Part shown: positions 54,949-63,886 of the stretch, one piece after another | Numbering within the stretch: position 1 is the first letter of the stretch | Layout of the letters: each line of letters begins with the position of its first letter | NCBI GenBank assembly: GCA_963829705.1 | Contig: CAWHJN010000001.1 | Location: forward strand, 806,001 to 870,000 | From: CAWHJN01 sp963829705 | GTDB taxonomy: Bacteria > Bacteroidota > Rhodothermia > Rhodothermales > BA12 | Reading direction: 5' to 3' | DNA: 64,000 nucleotides | Made by a program: the position numbers and the translations under genes | Notes under the pieces: model-generated | What the model was told of the DNA's origin: nothing | Database searches by the model: none | Seen by the model: only the letters and a program-made list of their open reading frames with translations

Positions 54949-55944
54949 CTACGTCCCCCGCTCGATCTCCGTGACCTCCTCCGGCGTGCGGTTGAGCAGG
55001 CCCTGCTTCTTGAAGTAGATCATCGTCGTGTCGAGCGTGCCGTGGCGCATCCGGCGGCGTACTTCCTCGACGTCGAGGCCCTCGTTGAGCCACAGCAGCG
55101 CGGCGGTGTGCGTCAGGCTGTGCGGCGTGACGCCGGTGCGCGTGATGCCCGCCTCGGCAAGCTGGCCGTTGACGCGGTTCCGCACCGTCCGCGTGTTGAG
55201 GCGCTTGCCCTCGGAGCGGTTGCCGTGCGAGGCCACGAGCGGCGCGTCGGGTTTGAGCGGCCCCCGTGCGCTGAGGTAGCGCGTCAGCTTCTCTACCACG
55301 GGCGCGTCGAGGCGCACCTGCTGGTCCTTGACGGTGTGTCCCTTCGCCTGCACGCGCAGAAACCAGCCCAGCAGCGTCTGTTCGAGGTCGCCATAATCGG
55401 CCCGCGTGATCTCGATCTCACTCAGCCCGGCGAACAGCATCAGGTAGATCACCGCCCGGTCGCGCAAATCGAGCAGCGTCGTGGAGGGGAGGTTCTGAAC
55501 GAGCGTGTCCACCTCCTGCTGCGTCAGGATCGAGCGCGAGTGCGTCGTGGGGCGGCGGTTGCCTTTGACGGTGCGCGCCGGGTTCTCGGCCAGCATCCCC
55601 ATGTCCACGAGGTACTGGCAGAAGCGCCGGAGGCTCGTCAGGTACGTCGAGATCGACACCTGGTGCAGGCCGCGCGTTTCCACGAGGTACTTCTTGAAGC
55701 GCTCGACGCCGTCCGGCGTGAACCGAAACTGCCCCTTCTGCATCACGAACCACCGCTCGAACTCGTTGAGTGCGCGGCGATACGTGCCCACGGTTTCCTT
55801 GCTCTTGTTCTTCAGGTACTCGCGCACGAAGCCGTCGAGCCGCTTTTCGAGTTCGGCCAGCCCCATCGACAGACCGGCGGGCGCGTCGTCCGGCGTACGC
55901 GCGGCGTCGGGATCAGGGGTTCGGGAAGACGGAGATTTCGGCAT
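54949..55944 (-). CDS. Tyrosine recombinase-like protein lacking both catalytic arginines
   Basis: A 331-residue protein with a SAM-like N-terminal core-binding domain (EYLKNKSKETVGTYRRALNEFERW, then VSISTYLTSLRRFCQYLVDMG) and a XerC/XerD-type catalytic domain. Retained active-site features are Lys201 (QAKGHTVKDQQV), His275 and His279 in HSLTH, His301 (MRHGTLDTTMIY) and Tyr310. The first Arg (expected in GLRxxE) is Ser175 in GLSEIE, and the second (HxLRH) is Thr278. Both lost arginines activate the scissile phosphate in known members, so strand cleavage is doubtful. The gene begins 7 bp after the E2 terminator. It may be a DNA-binding or regulatory paralogue. Confidence 0.8.
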   Translation of the reverse strand: MPKSPSSRTPDPDAARTPDDAPAGLSMGLAELEKRLDGFVREYLKNKSKETVGTYRRALNEFERWFVMQKGQFRFTPDGVERFKKYLVETRGLHQVSISTYLTSLRRFCQYLVDMGMLAENPARTVKGNRRPTTHSRSILTQQEVDTLVQNLPSTTLLDLRDRAVIYLMLFAGLSEIEITRADYGDLEQTLLGWFLRVQAKGHTVKDQQVRLDAPVVEKLTRYLSARGPLKPDAPLVASHGNRSEGKRLNTRTVRNRVNGQLAEAGITRTGVTPHSLTHTAALLWLNEGLDVEEVRRRMRHGTLDTTMIYFKKQGLLNRTPEEVTEIERGT

Positions 55945-55950
55945 GGCGCG

Positions 55951-55995
55951 ACAAAGAAAAGTCCTGGCTACCCGCAATGGTAACCAGGACTTTCG
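55951..55995 (-). terminator. Intrinsic terminator of E2 gene, abutting recombinase start
   Basis: A perfect 10-bp stem AAAGTCCTGG / CCAGGACTTT (55985-55994 and 55959-55968 on the plus strand) with a 16-nt loop. On the minus strand it is followed by TTTTCTTTG. It ends about 7 bp before the recombinase ATG. Confidence 0.8.
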
Positions 55996-56042
55996 TTGAT
56001 TTCAATAACGGAGCTGTAACCCTCCTGCCTTTTCGGGATCTC

Positions 56043-57815
56043 TTACAGATCCCCCTTCGGGTCGATGCCTTCGAGCACCTCGGTGTAGCGCTGAAGGTAG
56101 CTCGCGGCCATCGCGCCGTCGATGATGCGGTGGTCGTACGAGAGCGAGACAAACATCATCTGGCGGATCGCAATAACGTCGCCCACCTCGGGGTCTTCGA
56201 TCACCACGGGCCGCTTCTTGATGGCCCCCGTCGCCAGGATGGCCACCTGCGGCTGGTTGATGATGGGGGTGCCCATGAGCGAACCGAGCGATCCGACGTT
56301 GGTGACGGTGAAGGTGCCGCCCTGCAACTCGTCGGGCTGGAGGCCCTTGTTGCGCGCGCGCGTCGAGAGGTCGGCGGCGGCCCTGGCGATGCCGATGAGG
56401 TTTTTCGACCCCGCGTCGCGCATCACCGGGGCGACGAGGCCCGAGTTGCCGATGGCGACAGCCATGCCGATGTGGAGGTCTTTCTTGACGATCACGCGGG
56501 TGTCCTCGACGGAGGCGTTGAGCACGGGGTGCGTCCGCAGCGCCTCGATGGCCGCCCACATGAAGTACGGCGTCACGGTGAGCTTGACGCCCTCGCGCTG
56601 GAGAACGGTCTCCTTGTTGCGCTCGCGGTTCCGCATCATGTTGGTCACGTCGATCTCGGCGAACGAAGTCACGTGCGGACTCGTCGCCTTCGAGCGCACC
56701 ATGTGCTCGGCGATGATGCGGCGCATCCGGTCCATCTCGATGACCTCGACGCGGTCGCCGTAGTCCGCCGCCGGGCGGGCCGTGGGCTGGGGCGTCGAAC
56801 GCTGCGGCGCAGCGGCGGGACGCGCGGGGGCCGGGGCCTGCGGCGCGCGCGCCGGGGCACTCTTGCGGTTTTCGAGGTACGCCATCACGTCGGCCTTCGA
56901 GACGCGACCTTCGCGCCCCGAGCCGGGAATGCGCTCCAGTTCCTGCATCGACAGCCCTTCCTTCTCGGCAATCGAGCGGACGAGGGGCGAGTAGAACCGC
57001 CCGCTCTCGCCTTCGCGCACAATGGGGCCACCGTCGCCCGACACGTCGGAAACGGCCTGCCCGTCGCCGTCGCCGCTGTACGCAGGGGCCTCAGGGGCCT
57101 CCTCGGGCGTCTCCGGGCGGACGGTGAGTTCGGGCTGTGGAGGCACGTTCTCGGGAGCCGGGTCCGCGACGCTCACGCCTTCGCCCACGCCGATGCGCGC
57201 GATCACCGCGCCCACCTCGACCGTCTCGCCTTCGGGCACCAGGATTTCGACGAGCGTACCGGCGACCGGCGAGGGCACTTCGGTATCGACTTTGTCGGTG
57301 CCGATTTCGAGGAGCGTCTCGTCGAGTTCGATGGTGTCGCCGGGCTGCTTGTGCCACGCGATCACCGTGCCCTCAGTGATCGATTCGCCCATCTTGGGCA
57401 TCACCACCTCGACGGTTTCGGCGTTTGCAGCGGGCGCGGGAGCCGGTTTCTTGGCGGCAGGGGCAGGCGCTTCGGCAGCCGGAGCGCTCGCGGCGGGCGG
57501 GGCCTCGGGGGCGGGGGCCTGTGCGGCGGGCGCGGGCTTCTCCGCCGGGGCCGACGCTGCCACCTCGGCATTCACGTCAGTCTCGACGACGGCGATCCGG
57601 GTGCCGACCTCGACGGTTTCGCCCTCGGGGACGAGGATCTCGACCAGCTTACCTGCGCTGGGCGAGGGCACTTCGGTATCGACTTTGTCGGTGCCGATTT
57701 CGAGGAGCGTCTCGTCGAGTTCGATGGTGTCGCCGGGCTGCTTGTGCCACGCGATCACCGTGCCCTCAGTGATCGATTCGCCCATCTTGGGCATGGTTAC
57801 GTCTACCTGCGCCAT
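56043..57815 (-). CDS. 2-oxo acid dehydrogenase E2 component, two lipoyl domains
   Basis: A 590-residue dihydrolipoamide acyltransferase. Two lipoyl domains (residues 2-78 and about 130-207) each carry the lipoylated Lys in EIGTDKVDTEVPSP and are joined by Ala/Pro linkers. A peripheral E1/E3-binding domain (SPLVRSIAEKEGLSMQELERIPGSGREGRVSKADV) precedes the catalytic domain, which ends SLSYDHRIIDGAMAA with the catalytic His and Asp. It belongs to a 2-oxoglutarate- or branched-chain-type complex; E1 and E3 genes are not in the window. The two lipoyl domains share a 134-bp identical DNA segment. A TATATTTTTTGCAC promoter candidate lies upstream. Confidence 0.93.
   Translation of the reverse strand: MAQVDVTMPKMGESITEGTVIAWHKQPGDTIELDETLLEIGTDKVDTEVPSPSAGKLVEILVPEGETVEVGTRIAVVETDVNAEVAASAPAEKPAPAAQAPAPEAPPAASAPAAEAPAPAAKKPAPAPAANAETVEVVMPKMGESITEGTVIAWHKQPGDTIELDETLLEIGTDKVDTEVPSPVAGTLVEILVPEGETVEVGAVIARIGVGEGVSVADPAPENVPPQPELTVRPETPEEAPEAPAYSGDGDGQAVSDVSGDGGPIVREGESGRFYSPLVRSIAEKEGLSMQELERIPGSGREGRVSKADVMAYLENRKSAPARAPQAPAPARPAAAPQRSTPQPTARPAADYGDRVEVIEMDRMRRIIAEHMVRSKATSPHVTSFAEIDVTNMMRNRERNKETVLQREGVKLTVTPYFMWAAIEALRTHPVLNASVEDTRVIVKKDLHIGMAVAIGNSGLVAPVMRDAGSKNLIGIARAAADLSTRARNKGLQPDELQGGTFTVTNVGSLGSLMGTPIINQPQVAILATGAIKKRPVVIEDPEVGDVIAIRQMMFVSLSYDHRIIDGAMAASYLQRYTEVLEGIDPKGDL
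57268..57401 (-). repeat. 134-bp perfect direct repeat, second lipoyl domain
   Basis: Identical base for base to 57661-57794. It encodes MPKMGESITEGTVIAWHKQP and on to the Lys-containing TDKVDTEVPS region. Identity at silent positions implies recent duplication or gene conversion. Confidence 0.95.
57661..57794 (-). repeat. 134-bp perfect direct repeat, first lipoyl domain
   Basis: Partner of the repeat at 57268-57401. The copies start 393 bp apart, an exact multiple of three, so recombination between them would remove one lipoyl domain in frame. Confidence 0.95.
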
Positions 57816-57859
57816 AAAGCTGGATAGAAAAAAGGCTGTCTGGAAGCGCGTTGCGCGCG

Positions 57860-57874
57860 GTGCAAAAAATATAC
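57860..57874 (-). promoter_or_regulatory. Candidate promoter of E2 gene
   Basis: The minus strand reads GTATATTTTTTGCAC, an AT-rich island in GC-rich DNA about 45 bp before the E2 start. It shares TATnTTTTTTGCAC with the element ahead of purN and resembles an extended TAnnTTTG box. Confidence 0.4.
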
Positions 57875-57962
57875 GCCGCCCCGCGAGGTGGGGAAGCGCT
57901 TTCCGGGGTGGAGCGCGGGTAACGCCGCTCTTTGCAGAAAGTTGGGCGACGCGGCCCGCGCC

Positions 57963-58880
57963 TCACCGATGCGCCAGGCCCTGCAAAAAGGCCCAGACTG
58001 TCCGGGCAGCGAGGCGAGCCGTGCGCCCGTCGGCGTCATGGCGCGGGTTGAGTTCGGCCACGTCCATCGAGCGCACGTGCGCACTCCGGCCCGCGTGGCG
58101 TGCGGCGTCGAGCCAGAGGCGCACGTCGAGACCATCGACGGCAGGCGCGCTCACACCCGGCGCCTGCGCGCCGTCCACGGCGTCGAGGTCGAACGTCACC
58201 ATCGCAGGCCCGGCGAGGGTGTCGATGAGATTCTGGGCACGCGCGGGCGTGAGGTCGTCCCGGAAAACGTAACGCCCGCCCTGCCGCTCGATCACACCGA
58301 GGTGCGCCTGCGCGACGGCGTGCGGCAGCAGCCCGGCGACGGTGTAGCGCTGGCACATCCCGGACGGATGTTCGAGGGCCTGACGGAACGGTGACCCCGA
58401 GTGGGCCTGCCCGTTTCTGAGGGGCCGCACGTCGGTGTGGGCGTCCCAATTGAGGATTTCGACGGCGAGGCCCGCCTTGACGTAGCCGAGAAAATGGCCG
58501 TATGCCACCTCGTGCCCACCGCCCAGCACGATGGGCACGACGCCCCTATCGAGGTAGGGCGCGAGCACATCGCCCAGCGCTTCCTGGTCGCGTTCGAGGT
58601 CGCCGCTCACGTCCACGTCACCGAGGTCGGCCACGCGTCCGAGCAGCGCGGCGAAGGCCGGGTCGCGGGCGTCGGGCGTCATGCGGTAGAGCGCCTGCCG
58701 CAGGGCCGACGGCCCGTCCGCCGCGCCCTCGCGCCCGCCGTTGCGCCGCACACCTTCGTCGGACGGGAAGCCCACGAGCACGGCGCGCAGGTCGGCACGC
58801 CCGCCGCGCCCGAGCAGGTGCCCGATGCGCGGGTCGTCGGCGTCGGTGGCGGGCAGGTCTACCTGCGCGGGGTGCAGCAT
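57963..58880 (-). CDS. hutG: Formimidoylglutamase (arginase family)
   Basis: A 305-residue manganese hydrolase converting formimidoylglutamate to glutamate and formamide, the last step of the four-enzyme histidine pathway. The arginase-fold metal motifs are GGGHEVAYGHF, NWDAHTDVRP and TFDLDAVDGAQAPG. The third has Gly where DP is usual, but the Asp ligands remain. The ATG at 58880 shares a base with the hutI stop (TGATG), so the genes are translationally coupled. This and the hut context separate it from arginase or agmatinase. Confidence 0.92.
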   Translation of the reverse strand: MLHPAQVDLPATDADDPRIGHLLGRGGRADLRAVLVGFPSDEGVRRNGGREGAADGPSALRQALYRMTPDARDPAFAALLGRVADLGDVDVSGDLERDQEALGDVLAPYLDRGVVPIVLGGGHEVAYGHFLGYVKAGLAVEILNWDAHTDVRPLRNGQAHSGSPFRQALEHPSGMCQRYTVAGLLPHAVAQAHLGVIERQGGRYVFRDDLTPARAQNLIDTLAGPAMVTFDLDAVDGAQAPGVSAPAVDGLDVRLWLDAARHAGRSAHVRSMDVAELNPRHDADGRTARLAARTVWAFLQGLAHR

Positions 58881-60099
58881 CACGGCGCGACGAATTGCCC
58901 GCCGATGCACGTCCGCACGACGGCGTTGGGGCGGAAGTGGTAGAGCCAGTGATTCACGTCGGGCGCGTCTACGACGGCAAAATCGGCTTTTTTGCCTTTC
59001 TCAAGCGATCCCACCGTGCATCCTCCATCCCGATGGCGCGTGCGGCAAAAATCGTCGCGCCTTTGAGCACCTCGGCGGGCGTCATGCGCTGCAGCACGCA
59101 CGCCATCGTCATCGCCAGCGGCAGGTGGAAGCTCGGGGCCGAGCCGGGGTTGAAGTCGGTGGCGACGGCGACGGGCACGCCCTTTTCGATGAACGCACGC
59201 GCGGGCATGGGCGGCTGCCGCAGGTAGAACGTCGCCAGCGGCAGGCTCACCGCCACCACGCCCGCCCGCGCCATCGCGGCGATGCCGTCGTCGGAGGCGT
59301 GTTCGAGGTGGTCGGCAGAGGCGGCCTGCACGTCGGCGGCCAGCCCCGCCCCGCCGCCGTCGGCGAGTTGATCCGCGTGCAGCTTCGGGCGCAGACCGTG
59401 GCGTCTCGCCGCGTCGAAGATCGTTCGTGCCTCGTCGCGGGTGAAGGCGGTGTCCTCGACGAACACGTCGCAGAACGTGGCCAGCTTTTCGGCGGCGACG
59501 ATAGGGATCACGCGGTCGGTGACGAGGCGCACGTAGTCGGCGCGGCGGTCGCGGTACTCGGGCGGGACGACGTGCGCGCCGAGAAACGTCGAGACGATCC
59601 GCACGGGCTGCGTCTCGCGCAGCGTCTGGTAGACGCGGAGGAGTTTGAGTTCGGTGTCCACGTCCAGCCCGTAGCCGCTCTTGGCCTCGACGGTCGTGAC
59701 GCCCAGCGCCGCCATCTCGCCGAGCACACCGCGTGCTTTTTCGACCAGATCGTCCTCGGTGGCGGCGCGCGTGTGGCGCACGGTGCTCAGGATGCCGCCG
59801 CCCGCGCGGGCGAGGTCGAGGTAGCTCGCCCCCTGGAGGCGCTGCTCGAACTCGTCGCCACGCCACCCGCCAAAGGCCAGGTGCGTGTGGCAGTCCACCA
59901 GGCCGGGCACGACGAGGCGCCCCCCGGCGTCGTGGTGATCGTGTGTGTGGTAGGGTTGCGGCAGATCACTTTCCGGCCCCACCCACGCGACCGTGTCGCC
60001 TTCCCACGCCAGCGCGGCGCGGGGGATTGCGTGGATCTCGTGCTGCGGGCCCTCGGCGCGGCAGGTGGCGAGGCATCCGATGTTTTTCAGTACAGGCAC
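58880..60099 (-). pseudogene. hutI: Imidazolonepropionase, frameshifted near 3' end
   Basis: The reconstructed length of 406 residues is normal for HutI, the amidohydrolase that opens the imidazolone ring. Visible are GLVDCHTHLAFGGWRGDEF (metal His pair), EAKSGYGLD, HADQLADGGGAGLAAD, DHLEHASDDGI and ATDFNPGSAPSFHLP. Near 59015 one base seems missing: the frame with IGMEDARWDR should switch to TVGSLEKGKKADFAVVDAP, the standard C-terminus, ending GGQFVAP at 58880. The GTG start at 60099 overlaps the end of hutH by 13 bp. A sequencing error is more likely than loss, because the rest is intact. Confidence 0.85.
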
Positions 60100-61616
60100 G
60101 GGCGTTCGTGATGGGGTTCGAGGCTGGCTTCCACCGCGTCCAGCATCTCGCGGCCCCCGACGAAATCGATGCAGCGCGCGAGGTCGTCCTGGAAGTAGTT
60201 GTCGGCTTCGCGGTGCGCCACGCGGTCGCGCACGAAGCGGTGGGCGGCCTCGACGCCCCGGCCCGGACGCAGCGGCGCGCGGTAGTCGAGCGCCTGCGCG
60301 GCGGTGATGAGTTCGACGGCGAGCACGCGTTCGACGTTTTCGAACACCTGCAGCAGCTTGAGCGCGCCGATGCTGCCCATCGACACGTGATCCTCCTGCC
60401 CCAGGCTCGACGGGATGGAATCCACGGAGGCGGGGTGGCACAGGATCTTGTTCTCCGAGACGAGCGCGGCAGCGGTGTACTGCGGGATCATGAAGCCCGA
60501 ATTGAGGCCGGTTTCCTTCATCAAGAGCGTTGGCAGGCCGTCGTGCCCGGCGAGCAGCAGGTAGGTGCGCCGCTCGGAGATGGAGGCGAGTTCGGCGAGG
60601 GCGATGGCGGCGAAGTCGAGCGCGAGCGCGAGCGGCTGCCCGTGGAAGTTGCCGCCGCTGAGGATGTCGCCGTCTTCGAACACCAGCGGGTTGTCGGTGA
60701 CGGCGTTGACCTCGGTTTCGAGCGTCGCGGTGGCGTAGGCGAGCGCGTCGCGGCTCGCGCCGTGGACCTGCGGCACGCAGCGCAGGCAGTACGGATCCTG
60801 CACTTTGCCGCAGTTGCGGTGCGACTCCAGGATCTCGCTGCCGCCGAGCAGCACGCGCACGTTGGCGGCCACCTCCCCCTGCCCCCGGTGCGGACGGATG
60901 GCGTGGATGCGGGCGTCGAACGGGCGGAGGCTGCCGCGCAGCGCTTCGAGGCTCATCGCCGCGAGCACGTCGGCGGTGCGGGCGAGGCGGGCGGCTTTTT
61001 CGAGCACGTACGCGCCGTAGGCGCTCATGAGCTGCGTCCCGTTGATGAGGGCGAGGCCGTCTTTCGCCTGGAGTTCGATGGGCGCGAGGCCCTCCTTTTC
61101 CAGCACGTCCGCCGCCGGCAGGTGCGCCGTGCCGTCTTCGTTCCAGAAAAAGCCGTAGCCCACGAGCGGCAGCGCCAGGTGTGCCAGCGGCGCCAGGTCG
61201 CCCGACGCGCCCAGGCTGCCCTTGCTCGGCACGACGGGGATGAGGTCGCGCCCCGCGAAGTCCAGCAGCCGCCCGAACGTCGTCTCCGACACGCCCGAAA
61301 AGCCCAGCCCGAGCGCGTGGATCTTGAGGTGCAGCATCAGCCGCGTGATAGCCTTCGGCACGGGCTCGCCGACGCCCACGGCGTGGCTGAGGAGCAGGTT
61401 GTGCTGGAGCCGGGCGAGCTGGTCCGACGCGATGCGCTGCCGCGCCAGAATCCCGAAGCCGGTGTTGATCCCGTAGTACGTCTGCCCATCCGTCAGCGCC
61501 GCCTCTACGATGGCGCGCGAGGCCCGCACCCGCGCTGGATCGCGCTGGAGGGCGTCGAGGCTTTTTTCCAAGTCGGCGTAGAGGTGCGCCAGGCGGATGC
61601 CGTGTGTTTCGTGCAT
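60087..61616 (-). CDS. hutH: Histidine ammonia-lyase
   Basis: A 509-residue enzyme that deaminates histidine to urocanate. The self-made MIO cofactor comes from Ala137-Ser138-Gly139 in GSLGASGDLAPLAH. YYGINTGFG, the DNPLVFEDGDILSGGNFHG block and the HPASVDSIPSSLGQEDHVSMG block are intact. The order hutU-hutH-hutI-hutG on one strand, with small gaps or overlaps, indicates a single operon. hutU ends 48 bp upstream of its start. Confidence 0.96.
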   Translation of the reverse strand: MHETHGIRLAHLYADLEKSLDALQRDPARVRASRAIVEAALTDGQTYYGINTGFGILARQRIASDQLARLQHNLLLSHAVGVGEPVPKAITRLMLHLKIHALGLGFSGVSETTFGRLLDFAGRDLIPVVPSKGSLGASGDLAPLAHLALPLVGYGFFWNEDGTAHLPAADVLEKEGLAPIELQAKDGLALINGTQLMSAYGAYVLEKAARLARTADVLAAMSLEALRGSLRPFDARIHAIRPHRGQGEVAANVRVLLGGSEILESHRNCGKVQDPYCLRCVPQVHGASRDALAYATATLETEVNAVTDNPLVFEDGDILSGGNFHGQPLALALDFAAIALAELASISERRTYLLLAGHDGLPTLLMKETGLNSGFMIPQYTAAALVSENKILCHPASVDSIPSSLGQEDHVSMGSIGALKLLQVFENVERVLAVELITAAQALDYRAPLRPGRGVEAAHRFVRDRVAHREADNYFQDDLARCIDFVGGREMLDAVEASLEPHHERPCLY

Positions 61617-61664
61617 GAGGAGACGGATTCAGACCCGAAAGTCTCGAACACCTTCGGGGCTCGT

Positions 61665-63339
61665 TCACCCGGTGATCATGGGCAGGTCCACGCCGCGTTC
61701 GCGCGCCGTGTCGATGGCGTCCTCGTAGCCCGCGTCGGCGTGGCGCATGACGCCTGTGCCGGGGTCGGCGGTGAGGACGCGCTCGAGGCGGCGGGCGGCC
61801 TCGTCGGTGCCGTCGGCGACGCACACCATGCCCGAATGGATCGAATAGCCGATGCCGACGCCGCCGCCGTGGTGGAGGCTCACCCAGCTTGCGCCGCAGG
61901 CCGTGTTGAGCAGCGCGTTGAGGAGCGGCCAGTCGGCGATGGCGTCGGAGCCATCCTTCATGGCCTCGGTCTCGCGGTTGGGCGAAGCCACGGATGCCCG
62001 AATCCAGGTGGTCGCGCCCGATGACGAGCGGGGCCTCCACCTTGCCGTGTTTGACGAGCCAGTTGAACTTCAGCCCCATCTCGGCGCGCTCGCCGTATTC
62101 GAGCCAGCAGATGCGCGCGGGCAGGCCCTGAAACTGCACCTTCTCGCGCGCCTTCGTGATCCAGCGGGCGAGAGCTTCGTTCTCGGGAAACGTCTCCAGC
62201 ACCGCCGCATCGGTGACGGCGATGTCGTTGGGATTGCCGGAGAGCGCCGCCCAGCGGAACGGCCCCGAGCCTCGGCAGAACAGCGGGCGGATAAAGGCCG
62301 GAACGAAACCGGGGATCTCGAACGCCTCGGTCATCCCGCGCCGGTCGGCCACCTGCCCGCGCAGGTTGTTGCCGTAGTCGAACGTGACGGCCCCGGCGCG
62401 CTGCATCGCCCGCATCGCGGCCACGTGGACCTGCATCGAATCGAGGACGGCGCTTTCGTAGGATGCAGGGTCGGACTGCCGCAGCGCTTCGGCGGCGTCG
62501 AGCGAAAAGCCTGCGGGGATATAGCCCAGCCGCAGGTCGTGCGCGCTCGTCTGATCCGTCAGCACGTCGGGCGTGACGCCGCGCCGCACCATCTCGGGCA
62601 GCACGTCGGCGATGTTGCCCACCAGCCCCACCGACAGCGCCTCGCCGCGATCTTTCGCCGCGAGCACCGCGTCGAGCGCCCGGTCGAGGTCGTGTTCGAG
62701 CACGTCGCAGTAGCCCGTTTCGACGCGCCGCCGGATGCGGCTTTCGTCCACGTCGACGCCCAGGAAGGCCGCGCCGTTCATCGTGGCCGCGAGGGGCTGC
62801 GCGCCGCCCATGCCGCCGAGGCCCGCCGTCACCACGAGTTTTCCGCTGAGCGAGCCGCCGAAGTGCTGCCGGGCGCACTCGGCAAACGTCTCGTAGGTGC
62901 CCTGCAAAATCCCCTGCGTGCCGATGTAGATCCACGAGCCCGCCGTCATCTGGCCGTACATCGTCAGTCCGAGGGCATCGAGGCGGCGGAATTCGTCCCA
63001 CGTGGCCCAGCGCGGCACAAGATGCGCGTTGGCGATCAGCACGCGTGGCGCGTCGGGGTGCGTGCGGAAGACGCCCACGGGCTTGCCGCTCTGGACGAGC
63101 AGCGTCTCGTCGTTCTCCAGCCGCCGCAGCGTCTCGACGATTTTGTGGTAGCTCGCCCAGTCGCGCGCCGCCTTGCCACCGCCGCCGTAGACGATCAACT
63201 CCTTTGGCCGCTCGGCGACGGCGGGGTCGAGGTTGTTCATCAGCATCCTGAGCGCGGCTTCCTGCTGCCAGCCCTTGCAGGAGAGCCGCGTGCCCGTGGG
63301 CGCGGTGATGGCTGTCATTTGTTGCGGGTCATTCGTCAT
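61665..63339 (-). pseudogene. hutU: Urocanate hydratase, single-base frameshift
   Basis: The reconstructed length of 557 residues is typical for urocanase, which hydrates urocanate using tightly bound NAD. Strong motifs include LIVYGGGGKAARDW, MYGQMTAGSWIYIGTQGILQGTYET, VTAGLGGMGGAQPLA, DQTSAHD and GFVPAFIRPLFCRGSGPFRW. The last ~110 residues lie in another frame. An extra base near 61995 turns [21 protein letters not shown] into DSGIRGFAQPR. The downstream frame then continues with the family-like WVSLHHGGGVGIGYSIHSG and ends MITG at 61665. The start may be ATG 63339 or 63318. Probably a sequence error. Confidence 0.88.
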
Positions 63340-63463
63340 GTGTCAGTCGTCGTCGTTCGTCACGGGCACGCCGGATCCGGGCGAAGATAGCCGCTCCGAG
63401 ACGCGGAACGGAAGCGCTTCCGACGATGGAGCGGGACCGCAAGGTTTGCCAACCCGCTTTCGT

Positions 63464-63886
63464 CTACCGCACGCCCGTGGAGTCTTCGACGACGAGCGCC
63501 GAGTCGCCGAGCACGCCGAGCGAGTCCGCGCGCGTAGTGTCGACGGGCGCAGGTGCGGGCCGGGGCTCGCGCAGCGTCAGCGCCGTGCCTGCGGGCAACT
63601 TGTCGATGCCCGAAACCGCCATCGAGCCGTCCTCGGCCACGTGGATCTCGAAGGCGATGAGGTCGCCCGCGACCACCCGCTCCAGGTCGGTGAGGTCGCG
63701 GGGAATAAAGTCCATCTTCATGCTGGGCATGAAGCCGGGGATGTCCTCGTGCAGGACGGTGAGCGTGTTGTTCTCTGGGATCACCGTCACGACGCGCCCG
63801 CGCGTTTCGTAGGTGGTGACATCCTGCCTCTGGCAGGCGGCGAGGACGAGGAGAGCGGACAGCAGTAGCGGCGCGGAGCGTGGCAT
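63464..63886 (-). CDS. CusF-like copper-binding lipoprotein
   Basis: A 140-residue lipoprotein (lipobox LVLAAC, Cys near 18). The mature domain matches the small CusF_Ec/copper-binding group: ETRGRVVTVIPENNTLTVLHEDIPGFMPSMKMDF, in which His and the Met pair of the FMPSMKM segment are the expected Cu(I) ligands. A Pro/Asp/Ser-rich tail of about 35 residues follows. It is on the hut strand, 124 bp upstream of hutU, but is functionally unrelated. It may help deliver copper to cytochrome oxidase (Sco-linked) or protect the periplasm. Confidence 0.85.
   Translation of the reverse strand: MPRSAPLLLSALLVLAACQRQDVTTYETRGRVVTVIPENNTLTVLHEDIPGFMPSMKMDFIPRDLTDLERVVAGDLIAFEIHVAEDGSMAVSGIDKLPAGTALTLREPRPAPAPVDTTRADSLGVLGDSALVVEDSTGVR

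Noticed and set aside
52908..57827. Long plus-strand frames of 590-685 residues opposite the serine hydrolase, recombinase and E2 genes
   Set aside because: Complementary-strand shadows with no domain signatures. The minus-strand genes have clear motifs.
57963..58880. Arginase or agmatinase instead of formimidoylglutamase
   Set aside because: The fold motifs are shared, but translational coupling to hutI and position at the end of a hut operon favour HutG.
58969..63339. A single 1456-residue open frame on the minus strand joining urocanase and imidazolonepropionase
   Set aside because: The middle ~640 residues are an Arg/Pro-rich shadow of hutH read in the wrong frame. The fusion is created by the hutU frameshift.
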